A DNA stretch of 64,000 bases. Origin: Bin55 sp964572845. Lineage in GTDB: Bacteria > Pseudomonadota > Gammaproteobacteria > Pseudomonadales > Azotimanducaceae. The notes beneath the pieces are model-generated. The model did no database searches, was not told where the DNA came from, and saw only the letters and a program-made list of their open reading frames with translations. This document shows, in pieces, positions 12,468 to 21,842 of this stretch. The translations under genes and the position numbers were made by a program. The stretch's first letter is position 1; every line of letters starts with the position of its first letter. The stretch is taken from NCBI GenBank assembly GCA_964572845.1, contig CAZNFX010000008.1:62001-126000 (forward strand), in the 5' to 3' direction.

Positions 12468-12692
12468 ATGAAGAAAGGCATCCACCCGGAATACAAGGAA
12501 ATCACTGCAACCTGCAGCTGCGGAAATGTATTCAAAACGCGATCGACATTGTGCGAAGACATCCATTTGGAAGTGTGCTCCCGGTGCCATCCCTTTTACA
12601 CCGGACAGCAGAAGATTGTCGATTCTGCCGGAAGAGTGGAACGTTTCAAGAGCCGGTTCGGTCGCTTAACTACAACTGCAAGGCGATCCTAA
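12468..12692 (+). CDS. rpmE: 50S ribosomal protein L31 (zinc-binding form)
   Basis: A large-subunit ribosomal protein of 74 aa beginning MKKGIHPEYKEI. It keeps the zinc cysteine set: TCSCGN (Cys16, Cys18) and CSRC (Cys37, Cys40), so it is the C+ paralogue rather than the zinc-independent form. The open frame is longer upstream, but homology starts here; an in-frame ATG 9 nt earlier (12459) is the only close alternative. No strong Shine-Dalgarno is visible. Divergent from priA, as in E. coli. Confidence 0.95.
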   Translation: MKKGIHPEYKEITATCSCGNVFKTRSTLCEDIHLEVCSRCHPFYTGQQKIVDSAGRVERFKSRFGRLTTTARRS

Positions 12693-12769
12693 AAACCTTC
12701 TTAGAGTTTGGGCACTTTATAGGTGGTAGAGTATCCAATACTCTATGACCTGAGAATGTCAACAGCGGC

Positions 12770-14170
12770 ATGTCGATTTCGATGAGTTTTTCAAAGTCCC
12801 TTCTCTTTCCACTTTTGCTCTTACCAGGACTGGCGTTTGCCGGTACAGGAGCTGAACTCTACAACGAATTCATGGACAGCGATGCCATGTATCCGGACGA
12901 GGAGTGGCAGGAATACGTGGACATGCTTGGCCAAAAGCTTGTCAAGCACTCAGCTGATAAGGGTCGAGAGTACTACTTCTTCATGCTTGATAGTCCTGAC
13001 GTAAACGCGTTTGCAACTGCGGATGCATACATCTACATCAATAGGGGCCTCGTCGCCTACATGGCATCTGAAGAACAGCTTGCGGCAGTGATCGGCCACG
13101 AGATCGCCCATGTTGTAGCTAGGCATCCTGCCAAACGACGTACAACAAACCTCCTGGGAACTGGTGCCGGGCTCGCTGCAATGCTACTGACCGGCAGGAT
13201 GGAGACCTATGAGGCAGCGGACATGGCAACTCAGGCACTGATTGCAGGCTACGGGCGCGACATGGAACTTGAAGCGGACCGCATCGGTGCAGAGATCATC
13301 GCACGTGCAGGTTACAACCCGCTGGCTGTAATCGACGCGGTGCATATCCTAAAGGATAGAGAACTGTATTCTCGCGAGGTGACCAATCAACCACGCAATT
13401 ACCACGGGCTTTTTGCCACACACCCGCAAAACGACAAGCGATTACACGATGCTGTGTCCTATGCACTCACTATGCTGCCTGAAACTACAGACGTAGACGA
13501 AAGCAAATTCTGGGAACTGATGGATGGACTGAGTTACGGATCGGACGCGCCAAGCGGAGTCAATGCGGACAATGTCTACTACGACAAGTCTCAACGCCTT
13601 GCCATCGAATTTCCCAAAGATTGGAACGTGACTCACAACCGACAGCAGATTGTCGCGCGTGCGCCCTCTGGGCGAGATGAAGGACTGATAAGTATCACAA
13701 AGATGTCCCCGAACGGCGATGAGGATCCCGCAGATTTCGTGACGAGCAAATTGAGAATATTGGACGCTGTAAGCGAGTCTGAGATTGAATTGGAGGGGTG
13801 TTGCGATGTCTATTGGGTAGAACAGTCAGTGGAACAGACTAACAAGAAGATCTCTATCCTGGCGATACGCGACAGAGGGTCAGACCGCTACGTCATTAGA
13901 GGAGAAGCAGGCACACGAGGAGATGCTGAAGATCTTGTAGAGAAAACAAAGAACGTAATCAAGGGTATACGAAATTTGAAGGTCAGTGATCTCCAAACCT
14001 CCCACACTCAACGAATTCGCGTTGTCGTAGCCAAACCTGGTGACACCTACGAAAAACTTGCCCAACAAAGCTCTTTGAGAAGGTACGCTGAAGATACGCT
14101 ACGCGTGCTCAACGGCCATCACCCCAATGGAGAACCCCGTGCTGGAGACTACATCAAGATCGTTCAATAA
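12770..14170 (+). CDS. M48-family periplasmic metalloprotease with LysM-like C-terminus
   Basis: 466 aa. A signal peptide covers about residues 1-24 (FPLLLLPGLAFAGT), so the enzyme is exported. The zinc motif HEIAHVVARH lies near residue 105 and the third-ligand Glu in MELEADRIGAEI about 50 residues later, as in the BepA/LoiP class of outer-membrane quality-control proteases. The middle region is a probable helical or TPR-like domain. The last about 45 residues (VVVAKPGDTYEKLAQ ending in GDYIKIVQ) look like a degenerate LysM or glycan-binding motif. An in-frame ATG at 12782 is an alternative start. A role in outer-membrane or peptidoglycan-associated proteolysis is inferred. Confidence 0.88.
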   Translation: MSISMSFSKSLLFPLLLLPGLAFAGTGAELYNEFMDSDAMYPDEEWQEYVDMLGQKLVKHSADKGREYYFFMLDSPDVNAFATADAYIYINRGLVAYMASEEQLAAVIGHEIAHVVARHPAKRRTTNLLGTGAGLAAMLLTGRMETYEAADMATQALIAGYGRDMELEADRIGAEIIARAGYNPLAVIDAVHILKDRELYSREVTNQPRNYHGLFATHPQNDKRLHDAVSYALTMLPETTDVDESKFWELMDGLSYGSDAPSGVNADNVYYDKSQRLAIEFPKDWNVTHNRQQIVARAPSGRDEGLISITKMSPNGDEDPADFVTSKLRILDAVSESEIELEGCCDVYWVEQSVEQTNKKISILAIRDRGSDRYVIRGEAGTRGDAEDLVEKTKNVIKGIRNLKVSDLQTSHTQRIRVVVAKPGDTYEKLAQQSSLRRYAEDTLRVLNGHHPNGEPRAGDYIKIVQ

Positions 14171-14202
14171 ACGATACAGCTTGTTGCATCTAGAGACGAA
14201 CT

Positions 14203-14934
14203 ATGGCTGACGCAATCGACTGCAAGATTCTCGGTTCTGGAGGCGCACAATACGCCCTCGTCGAACTTGATCCGGGGGAGACTGCAATTGCAGAAGCAGG
14301 AGCCATGGTCTACATGACCTCCGGTATCACATTCGAAGCAAAGATGGGGGACGGCTCAAGCCAAGGTGTAATGGGTTCCCTACTGGGTGCAGCCAAGCGA
14401 GCGCTTGCTGGCGAATCCATCTTTCTCACCCACTTTACCAACTCTGGCAATGGCAAGCAGCATGTGGCTTTGGCAGCTCCCCATCCAGGAGAGATTGTCG
14501 CCATGGACCTATCTAGGCTAGGCGGGCAAATCGTTTGCCAACGAAACGCTTTTCTAGCAGCCGCCAGTGGTACGAAGATTGAAGTGGAATTTACACGCCG
14601 GCTCGGCGCTGGTTTTTTTGGCGGCGAAGGCTTTGTACTAGCGCGACTAGAGGGTGACGGGTTAGCCTTCGTTCACGCTGGCGGTTCTCTGATCAAGCAT
14701 GAACTACATGGTGAAACACTGAGAATCGATACAGGGTGCGTCGTTGCATTCGAGAAGACCATAGACTACGACATTCAAGCGGCTGGAGGGATGAAATCAA
14801 TGCTCTTTGGGGGCGAAGGCTTGTTTCTGGCAACACTCTCGGGTGCAGGATCGGTCTGGCTGCAAACAATGCCATTTTCCAGGCTTGCCAGTAGTATCGC
14901 AAGTCAAATACCTTCAGGCGGCGACTCCAAGTAG
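14203..14934 (+). CDS. AIM24/TIGR00266 family protein
   Basis: 243 aa of a tryptophan-RNA-binding-attenuator-like beta-sandwich family (AIM24 family, also TIGR00266). Typical pieces are the opening CKILGSGGAQYALVELDPGE, the glycine-rich MGSLLGAAKRALAGESIF, and the C-terminal SMLFGGEGLFLATLSGAG. The biochemical function is unknown in bacteria; the yeast relative is a mitochondrial inner-membrane organiser. No signal peptide or membrane span is seen. It lies 32 bp behind the M48 protease gene in the same direction, so cotranscription is likely. It is convergent with mrcA. Confidence 0.88.
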   Translation: MADAIDCKILGSGGAQYALVELDPGETAIAEAGAMVYMTSGITFEAKMGDGSSQGVMGSLLGAAKRALAGESIFLTHFTNSGNGKQHVALAAPHPGEIVAMDLSRLGGQIVCQRNAFLAAASGTKIEVEFTRRLGAGFFGGEGFVLARLEGDGLAFVHAGGSLIKHELHGETLRIDTGCVVAFEKTIDYDIQAAGGMKSMLFGGEGLFLATLSGAGSVWLQTMPFSRLASSIASQIPSGGDSK

Positions 14935-14980
14935 CAAAAGTCCACGGAAGAAATAGCAAAAGCACGAGGGGACCTCAGGT

Positions 14981-17461
14981 TTAGAAGAGTTCCTCCGGCA
15001 CGAGAACTTCAGCATCTCCAGCCGAACGAACGGGTCCCGCCTGGGGCGCAGACTCGGCTAGAAAGTACTCTGCTATGGCATTGTCCTGACTAGCCTGCGC
15101 AACTTGACCTGTAATGGGATCGATCTTTACACTAACTATTCCATTGGGAGGTTCGGGTGTGTATTCCGGAACATCAGCCAGGGCTTGACGCATGAATTCC
15201 ACCCAAATTGATAGTGGTCTTCCTGATCCAAATTCTCCCTCTCCCAATGGCCGATGATTTGTGTAGCCAACCCATGATGTGGCAACAAGATTTTGTTGAT
15301 AGCCATTGAACCATGTGTCTACCGCAAGGTCTGTCGTGCCCGTCTTACCAGCTAGGTCGTTCCTGTCGAGTACAAGTGCGCCGCGACCTGTTCCCATCCT
15401 AACGACGTCGCGAAGCATCGAGTCGATCAGAAACACTAGTCTCTCGTCGAGTACCCGCTCAGCGACGAGAGTCACATTGGCACTGGTTGGCGGGTGATCG
15501 ACCTGATGCGTGTCGGAATCACGCCATCGCATCGCACTGAAACCGTTGTCGTAGTACCCACACTCGTCGCAAACGGTCGGATGGAGGGGTTGATATACGA
15601 TCTCTCCGTCAGGAGTGACTATACGCTCGATCAAGTGGGGTTGTACAAGAAAGCCCCCATTGGCAATCACCGAATATGCGCTAGCCATTTTCGCTGGTGA
15701 AACCGAAATTGTTCCGCCACCAATAGCGAGCTGCGTGTTGTTTGGCAAGTCGTCCTTGGTGAATCCAAATCTTGTTACAAAGTCCCGCGCGAGTGTAGAT
15801 CCCACATGTTCCAAAACCCGAATCGAAACAAGGTTGATGGATCGATAGAGCGCTTCACGAACTCGAGTGGGTCCGTTGTAGGTTCCACTGAAATTTCTCG
15901 GTCGATAGGCTGATGCTAGGTTTTCATCGTCATAGACCAACGGTGCGTCCAAGAAAATCGATGCAGGGGTGACTCCGTTTGCCAAGGCAGCTGTATAGAC
16001 AAACGGCTTGAACCCCGAGCCGGGTTGCCGCTGAGACTGCGTCGCATGGTTGTATTGATTGACGTCAAAACTATACCCGCCGACCATCGCCGTTGTGGCT
16101 CCAGATCTGGGCTCCATCGCAACTATCGATCCCTGAATTTCTGGTATTTGCGACAACTCCCATCCGTTCGCTACGGGTTTGAGCCGAACCAAGTCGCCAA
16201 CATCCACGATTTCGTCTGCGGATCTAGGACTCCTAGCAACTCCCGCTTCGCCAAGCGAACGCCGTGCCCACTTGAGTCCCTCCCAACCAACCGCAATAAT
16301 CGTCCCGTCGGGAGCTACAACATCAACCGCCTGAGCATCTATGTTCAACACTACCACAGGAAGAAGCGCATTGACCGTTGTCTCGTTCTTGAGTTCGTTG
16401 ACAAATGAACGAACACGGTCCTCTTCCGTTGTGGGAGCCGTGATGCGACGTTCTGGACCGCGGTAACCGTGGCGTCGGTCGAATGCTTCAAGTTCTTTGC
16501 GTATTGCCTGTTGTGCCGCGGCTTGCTGTTCCAAATCGATAGTCGTGTATACGGAGAAACCCGTATATGCCTCCTGGCCAAACCGTGCGATAACTTCCTG
16601 GCGCACTATTTCTGCCGGATATGGCGCGTACAAATCTAACTCTCGACGGTGAACTCGTGCAGTGATTGGCGCGGAGGACGCCACATCGTATTGATCCAGC
16701 GTAATCGCCCCTGTATCGCGCATCCGCCGCAGTACCAGGTTCCTGCGCTGCAGTGCCCAATTCGGACCGTTGATTGGGTTGCCAGCCTCTGGTCTCTTTG
16801 GCAGTCCGGCCAGCATTGCCAGTTGCGCCAGATTGAGTTGACCGACCGGTTTCCCGTAGTAGGTGTACGAAGCCGCCTGTACGCCGTAGGAGTGCTTGCC
16901 AAACGGTACAACGTTGACGTAGAGCTCTAGTATTTCCTCTTTGGTGAGTTCTCGTTCAATCTTGATTGCAAGCAGCATCTCACGAAACTTGCGGATTAGA
17001 GTTTGCTCTCGTGAAAGGTCGGCTATATTTCTCGGCAATTGCATGGTGATGGTGGAGGCACCCCTCTTTACACCATCGCTAAGCAGGAGATCGATGGCGT
17101 CATTCGCAAGAGAAATCCAATCGATTCCTTGGTGTTGGAAAAAACGTTTGTCTTCCGTAGACACAACCGCGTCCAAATACAACTGTGGAACATCCTCAAT
17201 GGCTACTGGTATGAGACGCCGTTCGCCAAATTCCGCTATGAGCGCACCCTCGGAAGAGAAAATGCGCATAGGCGTTTCCAATTGATAATTGCGATACGAT
17301 TCCGCATCCGGATTTTTAGGATCCAGGTACAAATACATGCCCGCAATCCCCAGCACAACCGAAAGGAATCCGCACCCCGACACCCACAAGAACGCGAAGC
17401 CCAACTTTGCTATTGGTCTATTGACAGGTTGACCGGCGAGCCCGAATCGGAGCTTCTTCAT
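14981..17461 (-). CDS. mrcA: Penicillin-binding protein 1A (bifunctional glycosyltransferase/transpeptidase)
   Basis: Polymerises and cross-links peptidoglycan at the inner membrane. 826 aa. One N-terminal membrane span covers about residues 22-47. The GT51 transglycosylase domain has EDKRFFQHQGIDW with the catalytic Glu, and QLPRNI. An OB-like insert follows, typical of PBP1A. The transpeptidase domain has the SxxK serine in GSGFKPFVYT, SxN in SINLVSIRVLEH, and KTG in LAGKTGTTD. The C-terminal tail ends in an acidic EELF. It is divergent from aroK-aroB, the order known from E. coli. Confidence 0.97.
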   Translation of the reverse strand: MKKLRFGLAGQPVNRPIAKLGFAFLWVSGCGFLSVVLGIAGMYLYLDPKNPDAESYRNYQLETPMRIFSSEGALIAEFGERRLIPVAIEDVPQLYLDAVVSTEDKRFFQHQGIDWISLANDAIDLLLSDGVKRGASTITMQLPRNIADLSREQTLIRKFREMLLAIKIERELTKEEILELYVNVVPFGKHSYGVQAASYTYYGKPVGQLNLAQLAMLAGLPKRPEAGNPINGPNWALQRRNLVLRRMRDTGAITLDQYDVASSAPITARVHRRELDLYAPYPAEIVRQEVIARFGQEAYTGFSVYTTIDLEQQAAAQQAIRKELEAFDRRHGYRGPERRITAPTTEEDRVRSFVNELKNETTVNALLPVVVLNIDAQAVDVVAPDGTIIAVGWEGLKWARRSLGEAGVARSPRSADEIVDVGDLVRLKPVANGWELSQIPEIQGSIVAMEPRSGATTAMVGGYSFDVNQYNHATQSQRQPGSGFKPFVYTAALANGVTPASIFLDAPLVYDDENLASAYRPRNFSGTYNGPTRVREALYRSINLVSIRVLEHVGSTLARDFVTRFGFTKDDLPNNTQLAIGGGTISVSPAKMASAYSVIANGGFLVQPHLIERIVTPDGEIVYQPLHPTVCDECGYYDNGFSAMRWRDSDTHQVDHPPTSANVTLVAERVLDERLVFLIDSMLRDVVRMGTGRGALVLDRNDLAGKTGTTDLAVDTWFNGYQQNLVATSWVGYTNHRPLGEGEFGSGRPLSIWVEFMRQALADVPEYTPEPPNGIVSVKIDPITGQVAQASQDNAIAEYFLAESAPQAGPVRSAGDAEVLVPEELF

Positions 17462-17547
17462 TTCTCAGTTAGTAATCTACGTGATGCACTATGATCTTGC
17501 TCACGTGCGTGCATGGACAGTGTCAATTGTTTAGTTCAATCAATTGC

Positions 17548-18123
17548 ATGTCAAATTCGTCGCTCACTGGAACAAAAAGCTTGAGAAGTGGATTGAATAT
17601 CAACCGTAGCAATCTAATCCTTATAGGCATGTCGGGCACCGGCAAATCGACCATTGGCCGATTAGTCGCGAATAAGCTCGAGTACGAGTTCTTCGATACC
17701 GACGCCGAAATTGAGAGACGTACCGGTGTCCAAATTTCATGGATTTTTGAACTAGAGGGCGAAAGCAAGTTCCGTGAACGCGAGTCTGAGGTGTTGGAGG
17801 ATCTAACTAATCGAAGTCGCATTGTGCTTGCTACAGGTGGCGGAATCGTGCTGCGCGAATCAAACCGAGCGCAGATACGCAATCGAGGTCTAGTCATATG
17901 CCTGACAGCACCTATTGACGGCTTGATTGAACGTATTGGAAACGCTCGCACTCGCCCAGTCTTGCAGCGTGAAGAAACCGTTGAAAAGGCACTGTTGAGA
18001 ATGCAGTCGGAGCGCAGTCCGCTCTATGACAGCGTGGCCGACATGTCAATCGAGACTTACGGTCATAGCAGGCAGGCAGTAGCTCAAGACATAGTGGCGT
18101 GGTACACAAAGCAGGCTTTATGA
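17548..18123 (+). CDS. aroK: Shikimate kinase
   Basis: Phosphorylates shikimate at the 3-hydroxyl in aromatic amino acid biosynthesis. 191 aa from the chosen ATG. It has the Walker A motif GMSGTGKST, the shikimate-binding DTDAEIERRTG, and GGGIVLRE. The frame is open back to an ATG at 17491, but the residues before 17548 match nothing typical, and even the chosen start leaves about 25 extra residues before the P-loop strand. Neither start has a clear Shine-Dalgarno. The stop overlaps the aroB start as ATGA, which implies translational coupling. Confidence 0.95.
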   Translation: MSNSSLTGTKSLRSGLNINRSNLILIGMSGTGKSTIGRLVANKLEYEFFDTDAEIERRTGVQISWIFELEGESKFRERESEVLEDLTNRSRIVLATGGGIVLRESNRAQIRNRGLVICLTAPIDGLIERIGNARTRPVLQREETVEKALLRMQSERSPLYDSVADMSIETYGHSRQAVAQDIVAWYTKQAL

Positions 18124-19202
18124 AACAAGAAAAACTGACGATCAACTTCGCTTCATGTGTAAATTCGACCGTTCACATCGGTCGAGGTATTCTCGCCGAT
18201 CATTGCACATGGTCGTTTCTGTCCGACACCACGCAACTTGCTGCAATCACAAACCCTACAGTTTGGAAATTTTATGGCGAACAACTGCAGAGCGCCCTGC
18301 CAATTCAAGCGGACGTGTTCAAAGTGGAAGACGGGGAAAAGTACAAGACTCTAGAATCCCATTCAGCACTCATCGACAAGTTGATCCTTCACCAATACAA
18401 GCGAAACTCCACGATTATTGCGCTTGGAGGAGGGGTCATCGGGGATCTAGCGGGTTTCGTGGCCGCGACGTACCTGCGCGGCGTACGTCTGATTCAATTG
18501 CCAACGACATTGCTGGCTCAGGTAGACTCATCCGTTGGCGGAAAAACCGCGGTCAATCACGTTCGTGGCAAGAACCTAATTGGTGCATTTCACCAACCTG
18601 AATTCGTCGTCATCGATACCCAGACTCTCGAATCACTACCACAGCGCGTCTACGTCGAAGGTCTTGCCGAAGTCGTCAAATACGGCGTCATCGACGATGT
18701 CGAGTTCCTTTGTTGGTTGGAACGCAATGTAGAATCGCTCTTGGCTCGGGAACAAAGCGCCTTGGTGCATGCCGTGACACGTTCCTGCCAAATCAAAGCT
18801 AAGATTGTGGAGCTGGATGAAATGGAGTCCAGCACTCGAATGCTCCTCAATTTTGGACATACATACGGTCACGGAATCGAGAATGCAGCCGGGTACGGAG
18901 AAATACTGCATGGTGAGGCAGTGGCCATCGGCATGGCGCTCGAGCTGGAGCTAGCGGTTAGGCTCGGAATATGTACTCGACAGACGGCCGATCGAGTTGA
19001 GCGATTGCTCCAATCGCTGTGTCTGCCTACTCGCCTGCCTCAAGGCATCGGCATAGAGCAAATCGAAAATGCTATGGGGCATGACAAGAAGGCGACAGAC
19101 TCGCGACTTCGCTTCGTTATCGCTCGAGAACTTGGGGATACGTTTGTCCAGTACATCTCAGATTCCGGCTTAATCCGAGCAATTCTGGAGGAAGCGAGTT
19201 GA
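18120..19202 (+). CDS. aroB: 3-dehydroquinate synthase
   Basis: Converts DAHP to 3-dehydroquinate, the second step of the shikimate pathway, using NAD and a divalent metal. 360 aa beginning MKQEKLTINF. Family motifs are GGGVIGDLAGFVAATYLRG, the substrate loop PTTLLAQVDSSVGGKTA, and the metal ligands Glu in EGLAEVVKYG and His in LNFGHTYGHGIE. The frame is open 7 codons upstream, but the ATG overlapping the aroK stop fits the family length. It is followed by a SPOR gene, as damX follows aroB in E. coli. Confidence 0.97.
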   Translation: MKQEKLTINFASCVNSTVHIGRGILADHCTWSFLSDTTQLAAITNPTVWKFYGEQLQSALPIQADVFKVEDGEKYKTLESHSALIDKLILHQYKRNSTIIALGGGVIGDLAGFVAATYLRGVRLIQLPTTLLAQVDSSVGGKTAVNHVRGKNLIGAFHQPEFVVIDTQTLESLPQRVYVEGLAEVVKYGVIDDVEFLCWLERNVESLLAREQSALVHAVTRSCQIKAKIVELDEMESSTRMLLNFGHTYGHGIENAAGYGEILHGEAVAIGMALELELAVRLGICTRQTADRVERLLQSLCLPTRLPQGIGIEQIENAMGHDKKATDSRLRFVIARELGDTFVQYISDSGLIRAILEEAS

Positions 19203-19270
19203 ATTGAGGAAGTTCAGCCTATACCTTTATTATGTAATTACTGTCAAGCAGTACGAAAGAACCGACTCAA

Positions 19271-19918
19271 GTGCCTCCAAGAACACGAAAGAAGAACTCA
19301 AAGCAGAGCATTCTTTCCCACTTCAGTACACCTTCGTTTCTAATCGGGCTCACCTTTGGACTTGTGATATCCGTATTGATTGCATCTCTGGGTAATCGAT
19401 CTCTGGTTCTGGACACAGAGTTTCTCAAGACTTTCCCGGACATTGACAAGGTCTTCCCAAACACGCGATTCGAGTTTCCCGACAAACTTGAGACTACAGA
19501 CCCTGAGCGCGTCGGCGGACCACCATCGTTCGCACGGGAATCTGGTAGATTCGACCCAAGTGCCAGTGATCGACAGCTATCCGACGTAGTGTCTCAAGAC
19601 GGCCGCGACCACTCGACAACAGTCGACGATCAATCCATGCAAGACAGCGTAGCAAGTGATGGGACAGAAATAACCGGTTACGTACTGCAAGCCGGTGCCT
19701 TCAGTCAGCGTCGTGCTGCTGATGCATTCCGAGCAACTCTTTTGCTAGAAGGCTATGAAGCCTATACAAAAGAGCATCCTGACGAGTCTGAAGTTGCGCG
19801 CTTTCGGGTGATTATTGGACCCTACGAGACTAAACAAGATAGTGCGGAGGATGTATCTCGCTTGCGGCAAAGCAACATTTCCGCGTTCCTGGTACCAATG
19901 ACCGAAGAGTCCCCTTGA
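19271..19918 (+). CDS. SPOR-domain membrane protein, FtsN/DamX-like
   Basis: 215 aa: a short basic cytoplasmic N-terminus (PPRTRKK), one membrane span near residues 23-41 (FLIGLTFGLVISVLIASL), a low-complexity periplasmic linker rich in Asp and Ser, and a C-terminal SPOR domain from about residue 135 (GYVLQAGAFSQRRAADAF). SPOR domains bind denuded septal glycan, so a role at the division septum is likely. Its position fits two E. coli genes at once: it follows aroB as damX does, and precedes hslV-hslU as ftsN does. The size and the basic N-terminus favour FtsN. The start is GTG. Confidence 0.85.
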   Translation: MPPRTRKKNSKQSILSHFSTPSFLIGLTFGLVISVLIASLGNRSLVLDTEFLKTFPDIDKVFPNTRFEFPDKLETTDPERVGGPPSFARESGRFDPSASDRQLSDVVSQDGRDHSTTVDDQSMQDSVASDGTEITGYVLQAGAFSQRRAADAFRATLLLEGYEAYTKEHPDESEVARFRVIIGPYETKQDSAEDVSRLRQSNISAFLVPMTEESP

Positions 19919-19958
19919 AAGTGTGCAAGAAGTACCTTCACCTGGAGCAAGGAAAACA

Positions 19959-20498
19959 ATGACACGGATTCGTTCCACAACTGTAGTCTGCGTTCGGCGC
20001 GATGGGATGGTTGCGATGGGTGGCGATGGACAAGTGTCTCTAGGCAACACCATTCTCAAACAAGGAGCATCGAAAGTAAGAAAACTGCACAACAACACTG
20101 TGCTTGCGGGGTTCGCTGGAGGCACTGCAGATGCGTTTACTCTGTTTGAACGGTTTGAGGAAATGCTTGACAAATACCAAGGCAATCTGACTCGGTCTGC
20201 GGTCGAGTTGGCAAAGCAGTGGCGATCTGATCGTGCATTGAGGCGGCTCGAAGCGCTGTTGGTCGTGGCAGACGGCGCTACGTCGTTGCTAATCAGCGGC
20301 ACGGGGGACGTGGTTGATCCCGACGACGATCTCATCGCCATTGGTTCTGGTGGTCCGTACGCTCAAGCAGCTGCCAAGGCATTGATGAACAATACTCAAA
20401 AAAACGCTGAGGAGATCGTGAACCATGCGCTTCAAATTGCGGCGGAAATCTGCATTTACACGAACGAAAACAGGACTACTCTGGTACTGAATGCATGA
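19959..20498 (+). CDS. hslV: ATP-dependent protease subunit HslV (ClpQ)
   Basis: The proteolytic threonine-protease subunit of the HslVU machine; forms a double hexamer in the cytoplasm. 179 aa from the ATG at 19959, which has an AAGGAAA Shine-Dalgarno just upstream. The catalytic threonine should be Thr7 of MTRIRSTTVVCVRRDG, giving a six-residue propeptide, whereas the E. coli protein carries only the initiator Met before its Thr. MGGDGQVSLGNT and VLAGFAGGTADAFTLFE are diagnostic. It overlaps hslU by 4 nt (ATGA). Confidence 0.96.
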   Translation: MTRIRSTTVVCVRRDGMVAMGGDGQVSLGNTILKQGASKVRKLHNNTVLAGFAGGTADAFTLFERFEEMLDKYQGNLTRSAVELAKQWRSDRALRRLEALLVVADGATSLLISGTGDVVDPDDDLIAIGSGGPYAQAAAKALMNNTQKNAEEIVNHALQIAAEICIYTNENRTTLVLNA

Positions 20499-21826
20499 GC
20501 ATCATGACTCCCCGTGAAATCGTCGGCGAACTGAACAAGCACATCATTGGTCAGGACCAAGCCAAACGTGCCGTTGCTATCGCTCTGCGCAATCGATGGC
20601 GCAGAATGCAGCTGGATGAGAGCATCCGCGACGAGGTTACGCCAAAGAATATTCTGATGATTGGACCCACAGGGGTGGGAAAGACGGAAATTGCCCGCCG
20701 GCTCGCTCGACTTGCAAAAGCTCCGTTCATAAAGGTTGAGGCAACCAAGTTCACTGAAGTGGGTTATGTCGGACGTGATGTCGAGTCCATTATTCGTGAC
20801 CTTGCGGACGCGGCCTACAAGATGCTGCGTGAGCAAGCACTTGATCGCGTAAGGGACCGTGCAGAAGACGCAGCTGAAGAACGCATCTTGAATGCTCTCC
20901 GCAGCAATATGGCCGACCGCTCAGGTACTCCAGCAGGCAGCTATGAATCCGATAGCAATCGACAGGCAATGCGAAAGTACTTGCGTGAAGGCAAACTTGA
21001 CGATCAGGAGATTGAGGTGGAAGTCTCTGGTGCAGACTCGGGAATTGGCGTGGAGTTTCTCGCACCGCCTGGACTCGAAGACATGGCACACAATCTTCGC
21101 GACATGTTTCAGAATTTAGGAAACACAAAAACGAAGCGATCAAAGTTCAAAGTCGGCGATGCAAGGCGCCGACTGAGGGACGAGGAAGCGAACAAACTCG
21201 TAAACGACGAGGAAATTAAAGCTGGTGCGGTGGATGCGGTAGAACAGACAGGCATTGTGTTCTTGGATGAAATCGACAAAGTGGCAAAGCGCAGCGAGTA
21301 CGGAGTGGATGTATCTCGCGAAGGAGTTCAAAGAGATCTCTTGCCGCTGATAGAGGGATGTACGATTTCTACTCGCTATGGCATGGTGAAAACCGATCAC
21401 ATTCTGTTCATTGCATCGGGAGCGTTTCATCTTTCCAAGCCCGCCGATCTCATTCCGGAACTTCAAGGCCGCTTGCCAATCCGCGTGGAACTCAACGCAC
21501 TATCGGCTGAGGAATTCAAGCGTATATTGGTCGAACCCGATGCATCTCTGACGGAGCAGTATCGGGAGTTGCTCGCTATAGACGGAGTGGCATTGACTTT
21601 CGGGGATGACGCCATCAGCAGGATTGCCGAACTCGCCTGCGAAGTAAACGAAAACACGGAGAACATTGGCGCAAGGCGCTTGCATACGATCTTAGAGCGC
21701 CTAATGGATGACATTTCGTTCTGTGGTGGAGACACTAAACAATCGTTGCATATCGACGGCGAATATGTCGACTCGCAGCTTCAAGACCTCGTGCGCGACC
21801 AGGATCTTTCTCGCTACATTCTGTGA
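20495..21826 (+). CDS. hslU: ATP-dependent protease ATPase subunit HslU (ClpY)
   Basis: An AAA+ unfoldase that feeds substrates into HslV. 443 aa, full length. Walker A is GPTGVGKTEIARRLARL; Walker B is GIVFLDEIDKVA. The intermediate (I) domain lies between about residues 105 and 240. The sensor region has FIASGAFHLSKPADLIPELQ. The C-terminus ends in LSRYIL, the peptide that docks into HslV. The start overlaps the hslV stop. The DUF971 gene follows 16 bp downstream. Confidence 0.97.
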   Translation: MSIMTPREIVGELNKHIIGQDQAKRAVAIALRNRWRRMQLDESIRDEVTPKNILMIGPTGVGKTEIARRLARLAKAPFIKVEATKFTEVGYVGRDVESIIRDLADAAYKMLREQALDRVRDRAEDAAEERILNALRSNMADRSGTPAGSYESDSNRQAMRKYLREGKLDDQEIEVEVSGADSGIGVEFLAPPGLEDMAHNLRDMFQNLGNTKTKRSKFKVGDARRRLRDEEANKLVNDEEIKAGAVDAVEQTGIVFLDEIDKVAKRSEYGVDVSREGVQRDLLPLIEGCTISTRYGMVKTDHILFIASGAFHLSKPADLIPELQGRLPIRVELNALSAEEFKRILVEPDASLTEQYRELLAIDGVALTFGDDAISRIAELACEVNENTENIGARRLHTILERLMDDISFCGGDTKQSLHIDGEYVDSQLQDLVRDQDLSRYIL

Positions 21827-21842
21827 TCTTGCAACTCAGCGC

